A stretch of 35,943 bases of DNA from Deltaproteobacteria bacterium. Its GTDB lineage: Bacteria > Desulfobacterota > DSM-4660 > Desulfatiglandales > HGW-15. The position numbers and the translations under genes were made by a program. The notes under the pieces are model-generated. The model had not been told where the DNA came from, did no database searches, and worked only from the letters and a program-made list of their open reading frames with translations. Each line of letters begins with the position of its first letter. Positions within the stretch are counted from its first letter, which is position 1. Where the stretch lies: contig JAFGDM010000093.1 in assembly GCA_016932115.1 (NCBI GenBank), positions 1 through 35,943 of the forward strand. The letters run 5' to 3'. Below are positions 31,751 through 35,943 of the stretch, piece by piece.

Positions 31751-33691
31751 ATGTCTTTAGACAGAAAGATTGCTTACATTGATCTCAGTACAGGAGACAT
31801 CCAGACGAAAGCCATCCCTCTCGAGGTTCGAAGGAAATTCCTCGGAGGCAGAGGGCTGGATGCGTACCTTCTTTACAATCACACCACGCAGGGATGCGAT
31901 CCCATCGGCCCGGATAACGCCCTCATGGTGAGCGGTGGGTTTCTTTGCGCCACATGCGCTTCGGCCACCTCCAGAACCCATGTGATGGCCAAATCCCCTC
32001 TAACAGGTTTATTGGGAAGCGCCAACATGGGCGGGTTCTTTTCCCCTGAAATGGCTTGGGCGGGATTTCATCACCTGGTGATTAAAGGCAAGGCCGAACA
32101 CCCCGTTTACATTTATATCCACAACGGGGAAATCGAAATACGAGATGCCCGCGACCTGTGGGGCCTGAGCGTTACCGAAGCTCAGTGGGCCATCCGCGAC
32201 AAGCTCGGCGACCAGGAAGTCAAAAGCATGGTTTGCGGACCGGCCGGTGAGAACCTTGTCCGATACGCCAACGTCATGACGGGAATTAAAAATGCAGGTG
32301 GAAGAACGGGTATGGGTTGCGTAATGGGCTCTAAGAACCTCAAAGCTGTGGCCGTGAGAGGAACCATGGATATTCCCATTGCACACCCCAAAGAAGCCCT
32401 GGAATTCAACAAGCGATTCATCGACCAGATCGTGAGCGCGAAGGTGAACCAAACCCAGGGAACCCTTGGAACCCCTTTTATCTGGGGCGCAACCAATTCC
32501 TGGGGTGGAATCAGAACCAGGAATTTCCAGTACAACCAGTGCGAGTATGCGGACGATATCGAACCGGAGCGCCTCGACGAAATCGCAACGGAGACTATGG
32601 GCCCCTACCATATGACCGGCTGTTTCGGTTGCCAGGTGCACTGCCGTGCCCAATACAAGATCCCTGATGGCCCCTATGCCGGGAGGTATGACGAAGGACC
32701 GGAGTACACCTCCCAGGGCGCCTTCTGCGGAGAGACTGACACGCCGAGAGCCACTACCCTTCTTACGGCAAACCATCTGGTGGATCAGTACGGGGTGGAC
32801 AACCTTGAAATCGGAAGCCTTATTTCCTGGGCTATGGAACTCTATGAGCTGGGAATTATCACAAGCAAAGACACCGACGGCGTAGACCTCAGGTTCGGTA
32901 ATGACGAAGCGGTCATTGAGATGATCGACCGCATCTGCCAAAGAAAGGGATGGCTTGCCGACGCGCTGGCCGACGGCGGCGTTGCGGCGTCCAAAAAAAT
33001 CGGCAAGGACTCCTTCAGCTATCTGATCCAGGTCAAAGGCATGAGCAACCTTCACTCCGATGAGCGGGCCACGCCGGCCCTTGCGCTTAACATCGCTACA
33101 TCCTCAAGAGGATCAGACCATCTGCGAAGCCGGCCTGCGATCGACCTGTACCACCTCCCTGAACCGGTCATGCGAAGGATTTACAGCAGCCCGGTCCCCT
33201 ACGACGGCCCCCTGAGTTCCGAGCACACGGAATACATCGGTAAAGCATGGCAAGTTTTCTGGCATGAAAATTGTTACATGGCTGTGGACTGTCTGGGCAT
33301 TTGCAAATACCACACCACTTTTCTGGGCGCCACCCTCCCCAACTTTGAAGATTGGGCCAAGGTGATTTACTACAATACGGGCCTCGAATTCACTCCTCAG
33401 GAAATCTGGGGGGTCGCCGAAAGATGCAACAACCTGGAACGACTTTTCAACCTGAGGGAAGGTCTAACAAAAGATGATCCTGAAAAGGGTGATGTGCTCA
33501 ACCACCGTTATCACGACGAACCCGCAAGGCGCGGGGCGTTGGACGTTATCGGTCGAGTCATCGAAAAGGACAAGTTCATAAAGATGCGATCTGAACTGTA
33601 CGAGCACAAGGGCTGGAATGAGGACGGTCTCCCCACACCCGAAACCCTTAAGAGACTGGGCATCGACGCTGAACCGTCCCACCTGGTGTAA
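31751..33691 (+). CDS. Aldehyde ferredoxin oxidoreductase family protein (AOR2)
   Basis: 646-residue tungsten-bispterin oxidoreductase. N-terminal AOR domain: KIAYIDLSTGDI, FLGGRGLDAYLLYNH, MAKSPLTGLLGSANMGG and NAGGRTGMGCVMGSKNLKAVAV. The [4Fe-4S] ligands are C291-x2-C294-x3-C298 (CFGCQVHC) and C518 (DCLGICKY). GPEYTSQGAFCG, and ATSSRGSDHLRSR with its pterin-binding DHLR, match true AOR/FOR enzymes more than the BamB branch of benzoyl-CoA reductase. The frame is open upstream across the zinc ribbon gene, but ATG 31751 with AGGAGGGG is clearly right. The co-transcribed ferredoxin 23 bases downstream is the probable electron-transfer subunit. Substrate unknown. Confidence 0.94.
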   Translation: MSLDRKIAYIDLSTGDIQTKAIPLEVRRKFLGGRGLDAYLLYNHTTQGCDPIGPDNALMVSGGFLCATCASATSRTHVMAKSPLTGLLGSANMGGFFSPEMAWAGFHHLVIKGKAEHPVYIYIHNGEIEIRDARDLWGLSVTEAQWAIRDKLGDQEVKSMVCGPAGENLVRYANVMTGIKNAGGRTGMGCVMGSKNLKAVAVRGTMDIPIAHPKEALEFNKRFIDQIVSAKVNQTQGTLGTPFIWGATNSWGGIRTRNFQYNQCEYADDIEPERLDEIATETMGPYHMTGCFGCQVHCRAQYKIPDGPYAGRYDEGPEYTSQGAFCGETDTPRATTLLTANHLVDQYGVDNLEIGSLISWAMELYELGIITSKDTDGVDLRFGNDEAVIEMIDRICQRKGWLADALADGGVAASKKIGKDSFSYLIQVKGMSNLHSDERATPALALNIATSSRGSDHLRSRPAIDLYHLPEPVMRRIYSSPVPYDGPLSSEHTEYIGKAWQVFWHENCYMAVDCLGICKYHTTFLGATLPNFEDWAKVIYYNTGLEFTPQEIWGVAERCNNLERLFNLREGLTKDDPEKGDVLNHRYHDEPARRGALDVIGRVIEKDKFIKMRSELYEHKGWNEDGLPTPETLKRLGIDAEPSHLV

Positions 33692-33714
33692 TTTTCGGAT
33701 GAGGAGGAAACGTA

Positions 33715-34212
33715 ATGGCTAAAGCGCTTTATATCGATTATCAGAAATGTACGGGCTGCAGACTTTGTGAGCTTGTTTGCTCCGTATTCCACGACGGCAT
33801 TTCCAATCCGGCAAGAAGCCGGATCCGGGTTATAAAATGGGAGGCCGAAGGGCTTTATATACCCATGTCGTGTCAGCAATGCCAGGATGCACCATGCATG
33901 AATGTGTGCCCGGTTAAGGCGATCTACATGGATCATGATCTGGAAAGAATCGTGGTCGACTACGACAAGTGCATCGGCTGCCGCTCCTGCGTGGCCGTGT
34001 GCCCCTTCGGTGCTATGAACTTCAACGTTTATGACAGGAAAGTCTTCAAGTGCGACTTCTGCGACGGTGAGCCTCAGTGCGTTCGTTTTTGCGACGAAAA
34101 GGCCGTGGATTATGTGGAAGTCGACGATGTAAGCATCCTGAAGAAGAGGAATGCGGCCCTGAGGGTATCCCGTGCCGGCAAAGAGGCTTCCACCCTCATG
34201 GCGCAGATCTAG
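33715..34212 (+). CDS. Four-cluster ferredoxin-type electron-transfer subunit
   Basis: 165-residue protein of the HycB/DmsB/AorA-like type with four cysteine groups for four [4Fe-4S] clusters: CTGCRLCELVC, CQQCQDAPCMNVCP, CIGCRSCVAVCP and CDFCDGEPQCVRFC. It starts 23 bases after AOR2 with AGGAGGAAACGTA before the ATG, and a strong terminator follows. In related enzymes such a subunit passes electrons between the W-pterin large subunit and an external carrier. No FAD-binding third subunit (as AorC) is present, so electrons may go to free ferredoxin or another complex. Probably cytoplasmic, since no signal peptide is seen. Confidence 0.93.
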   Translation: MAKALYIDYQKCTGCRLCELVCSVFHDGISNPARSRIRVIKWEAEGLYIPMSCQQCQDAPCMNVCPVKAIYMDHDLERIVVDYDKCIGCRSCVAVCPFGAMNFNVYDRKVFKCDFCDGEPQCVRFCDEKAVDYVEVDDVSILKKRNAALRVSRAGKEASTLMAQI

Positions 34213-34234
34213 CGCCTGATCACCCTTTCAGCAG

Positions 34235-34265
34235 AGGTTTCCGGTAGCAGCCGGAAACCTTTTTT
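34235..34265 (+). terminator. Rho-independent terminator after the AOR2 operon
   Basis: AGGTTTCCGG (34235-34244) pairs perfectly with CCGGAAACCT (34251-34260), loop TAGCAG, then TTTTT. It ends the zinc ribbon-AOR2-ferredoxin transcript and separates eutA. Confidence 0.95.
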
Positions 34266-34279
34266 CTTATCCCATATCG

Positions 34280-34340
34280 GCTTTTTGAAACTGTCGCAAA
34301 CATCAAGCATTAAGGTCGAAAACTACGGTTTTCAAAAAGC
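34280..34340. repeat. Small palindromic repeat with GCTTTTTGAAA tips
   Basis: GCTTTTTGAAA (34280-34290) and TTTCAAAAAGC (34330-34340) form an 11-bp inverted pair. The left interior (TCGCAAACATCAAGC) matches that of 1991-2042. Same family as that element. Confidence 0.7.
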
Positions 34341-34370
34341 TTAAATGTTTTCTTTTGTTGGGTTGATGCA

Positions 34371-35801
34371 ATGGAGATCAGCAAGGTCGAACTTCTTTCC
34401 GTAGGTATTGATGTGGGCAGTGCGACCAGCCATCTGGTGTTCTCCAATCTGGTCCTCGTAAGAGACCAGTTGTCTCCTACACTGCGCTTCAATATCCAGG
34501 AAAGAAAAATCATCTATAAAGGAATGATCATCCCCACGCCTTTTTTGGGAGACAAGACCATCGACATTAACGCACTGACCGAATTTTTCAAAAGCGAATA
34601 CAAGCGAGCCGGCATCGACCCCGACCGTATTCAAACAGGCGCAGTGATCATTACCGGAGAGTCGGCCAAGAAACAGAACGCAGCCCAAATAGCAGAAGCC
34701 CTCTCCAAGGAGGCTGGAAAATTCGTTGCCTCCACGGCAGGGCCAAACTTCGAAAGTCTTCTTGCCGCCATGGGCTCGGGAGCAACAGCCAGATCCAAGG
34801 ATTTTGGCAAAACCGTATTGTCCTGCGACATCGGGGGCGGAACATCCAATCTGGCCGTCTCAAAAAACGGGCAGGTTCTCTCAACAAGTTGTATCGCCGT
34901 GGGCGGAAGATTGCTTGGCCTGGATTCCGAGATAAGGATCCGGCAGCTTGCCGACCCCGCTCTAAAAGTCATGCGCCATATCGGTCTGGATTACCGACTT
35001 GGAGATCAAATCCCCAAAGACGATATTGGAAAAATAGCTTCCAAAATGGCGGAAGTGCTCATTGAGGTAATGATGGGGCCTGCAAGGTCTTCCTTGGCCA
35101 AGCAGCTCATGGTTACCGGTGATCTGGATTTTTCTGTCCCCATCGATGAATATATGTTTTCAGGAGGAGTGGCAGAGATTATCTACGATCAAAAAGGCCG
35201 TTACAATGATATCGGAAGCATTCTTGCAAAAAAGATCCGCTTTTTGATTCCTCAACTCAAGTCTCCAGTCGTCGAGCCGGCCAACAAAATCAGAGCCACA
35301 GTTATCGGCGCAGGGGCTTACTCCCTTTCCGTTTCAGGCTCATCGGGATTTATGGATGAGAAGCTCATCCTTCCCCTCAGGAATATCCCTGTTCTAAGGG
35401 TAGATGTGGAACATGCCAAACTGAGTTTGGAGCATGTAATTTCAAAGACGAGACTAGCTTTTCAAAGACACGATTTGGTGGAAGGTCAAGAAATAGTCGC
35501 TTTGTACTTCAAGGACCCCGTTCGGATCAATTATCCTGTGCTGGAGTTGTTCGCCAAGGCCGTGGAAACCGCCCTCCCAAACTCAATCGCGAAGGGTATG
35601 CCGATTATCCTCATTTTTGAAAAGGACGTCGCTTGTAGTGTAGGGAATGTTATCCGGCGGGAAACAGCCCTTCAAACCAACCTCTTGTCCCTTGATGAGT
35701 TGTCCCTGAATGATGGGGATTGGATTGACATCAGTGAGCCGTTGCTCCATAGACAGGTCTTTCCGGTTACGGTGAAGTCCCTCGTTTTCCCGGCGAATTG
35801 A
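34371..35801 (+). CDS. eutA: EutA-like ethanolamine ammonia-lyase reactivating factor
   Basis: 476-residue ASKHA-fold protein. The N-terminal VGIDVGSATSHLVFS and central SCDIGGGTSNLAV phosphate-binding loops are typical of EutA. EutA releases damaged cobalamin from ethanolamine ammonia-lyase in an ATP-dependent way. The body (KGMIIPTPF, GAVIITGESAKKQNA, FVASTAGPNFESLLAA) is close to EutA as I know it. The ATG lacks a good ribosome-binding site, so the start is uncertain. It follows the AOR2 operon but is split from it by a terminator and a palindrome. eutB and eutC are not present, and the window ends 140 bases later. Confidence 0.9.
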   Translation: MEISKVELLSVGIDVGSATSHLVFSNLVLVRDQLSPTLRFNIQERKIIYKGMIIPTPFLGDKTIDINALTEFFKSEYKRAGIDPDRIQTGAVIITGESAKKQNAAQIAEALSKEAGKFVASTAGPNFESLLAAMGSGATARSKDFGKTVLSCDIGGGTSNLAVSKNGQVLSTSCIAVGGRLLGLDSEIRIRQLADPALKVMRHIGLDYRLGDQIPKDDIGKIASKMAEVLIEVMMGPARSSLAKQLMVTGDLDFSVPIDEYMFSGGVAEIIYDQKGRYNDIGSILAKKIRFLIPQLKSPVVEPANKIRATVIGAGAYSLSVSGSSGFMDEKLILPLRNIPVLRVDVEHAKLSLEHVISKTRLAFQRHDLVEGQEIVALYFKDPVRINYPVLELFAKAVETALPNSIAKGMPIILIFEKDVACSVGNVIRRETALQTNLLSLDELSLNDGDWIDISEPLLHRQVFPVTVKSLVFPAN

Positions 35802-35855
35802 ACCTCTCTCCAAAGCATTTTGAAATATTTTACTATTGTGCGATACAGGAAAAAA

Positions 35856-35943
35856 CGTAACAATTTAGCTGTTTGAAATGCTGAAGTCGGCAGCTGTGAG
35901 CATGGGGGTCCCTCTTAAAACTCAAAAACGAAGAAGCCACATC
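35856..35943 (-). repeat. Left arm of dispersed inverted-repeat element (copy C, truncated by window end)
   Basis: CGTAACAATTT, then GCATGGGGGTCCCTCTTAAA and AAAACGAAGAAGCCACA match the left arm of copy B (27015-27095). The rest lies outside the window. Confidence 0.8.

Noticed and set aside
32009-33055. A 348-codon open frame antisense to AOR2
   Set aside because: It lies wholly inside a well-supported AOR gene, has no recognisable motif and no ribosome-binding site, and reflects the codon bias of the sense strand.
31751-33691. AOR2 as BamB, the benzoyl-CoA reductase subunit
   Set aside because: The small ferredoxin partner resembles BamC, but the ATSSRG-DHLR pterin region and the overall pattern fit true AOR/FOR enzymes better, and no other bam genes are nearby.
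1-35943. CRISPR arrays, tRNA and rRNA genes, transposases, phage genes
   Set aside because: No regularly spaced repeats, no tRNA T-loop and acceptor pairings, and no product with such motifs were found on either strand by reading; a tRNAscan or HMM search was not possible.

Overview
The window looks like one contig from an anaerobic Gram-negative bacterium, most likely a Desulfobacterota (deltaproteobacterial) sulfate reducer or syntroph. This is inferred from gene content, not from a phylogeny. There are two tungsten-type aldehyde ferredoxin oxidoreductase (AOR) family enzymes, a CooC-type CO-dehydrogenase maturation ATPase, LPS synthesis (KdsB), a prepilin peptidase with a sigma54 two-component pair, HflK/HflC, and a six-domain ribosomal protein S1. 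No tRNA, rRNA, CRISPR array, transposase or phage gene was seen.

Layout. 1-2.3 kb: an arm of a dispersed inverted-repeat element, a membrane-anchored cysteine-cluster protein, a CooC-like ATPase, a terminator and two small palindromic repeats. 2.3-5.2 kb: serC-asnS, nearly fused, then a small convergent PilZ-like gene. 5.2-10.1 kb: the first AOR with its own promoter and terminator, a 209-residue protein with a beta-grasp-like first half, a MoaD/ThiS sulfur carrier on the opposite strand, a ThiF-type adenylyltransferase and a ComB-like phosphatase. 10.0-13.9 kb (minus strand): small ORF, prepilin peptidase, histidine kinase and sigma54 response regulator, translationally coupled. 14.0-19.9 kb: housekeeping genes (Sua5/YciO, sppA, rpsA, cmk, HU, a full-length SRP RNA with an Alu domain, pgeF). 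20.0-23.3 kb: FmdB zinc ribbon, double zinc ribbon, queD, kdsB, recJ behind a near-consensus promoter. 23.3-25.9 kb (minus strand): hflK-hflC-ACT protein. 26-30.4 kb: DUF721 protein, a TrmN6-like methyltransferase, a complete copy of the dispersed repeat, an MTA/SAH-type deaminase and an M23 peptidase. 30.4-35.8 kb: an IclR regulator divergent from an operon of zinc ribbon, second AOR and a four-cluster ferredoxin, then a terminator and a EutA-like reactivase. The window ends in another arm of the same repeat.

How the genes may work together. The two AOR loci are the most distinctive content. The first sits with sulfur-carrier and E1-like genes that could serve tungsten/molybdenum-pterin assembly. 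The second has a dedicated electron-transfer subunit and is divergent from an IclR gene. In the intergenic space the two opposing promoters each carry the same 16-bp palindrome, GTTCA-N6-TGAAC, 9-10 bases downstream of the -10 box. This suggests one repressor controlling both the enzyme operon and its own gene. The EutA-like gene next to it hints at ethanolamine- or acetaldehyde-type metabolism, but no EutBC genes are present. The contig begins and ends in oppositely oriented arms of the same repeat, which probably explains where the assembly broke.
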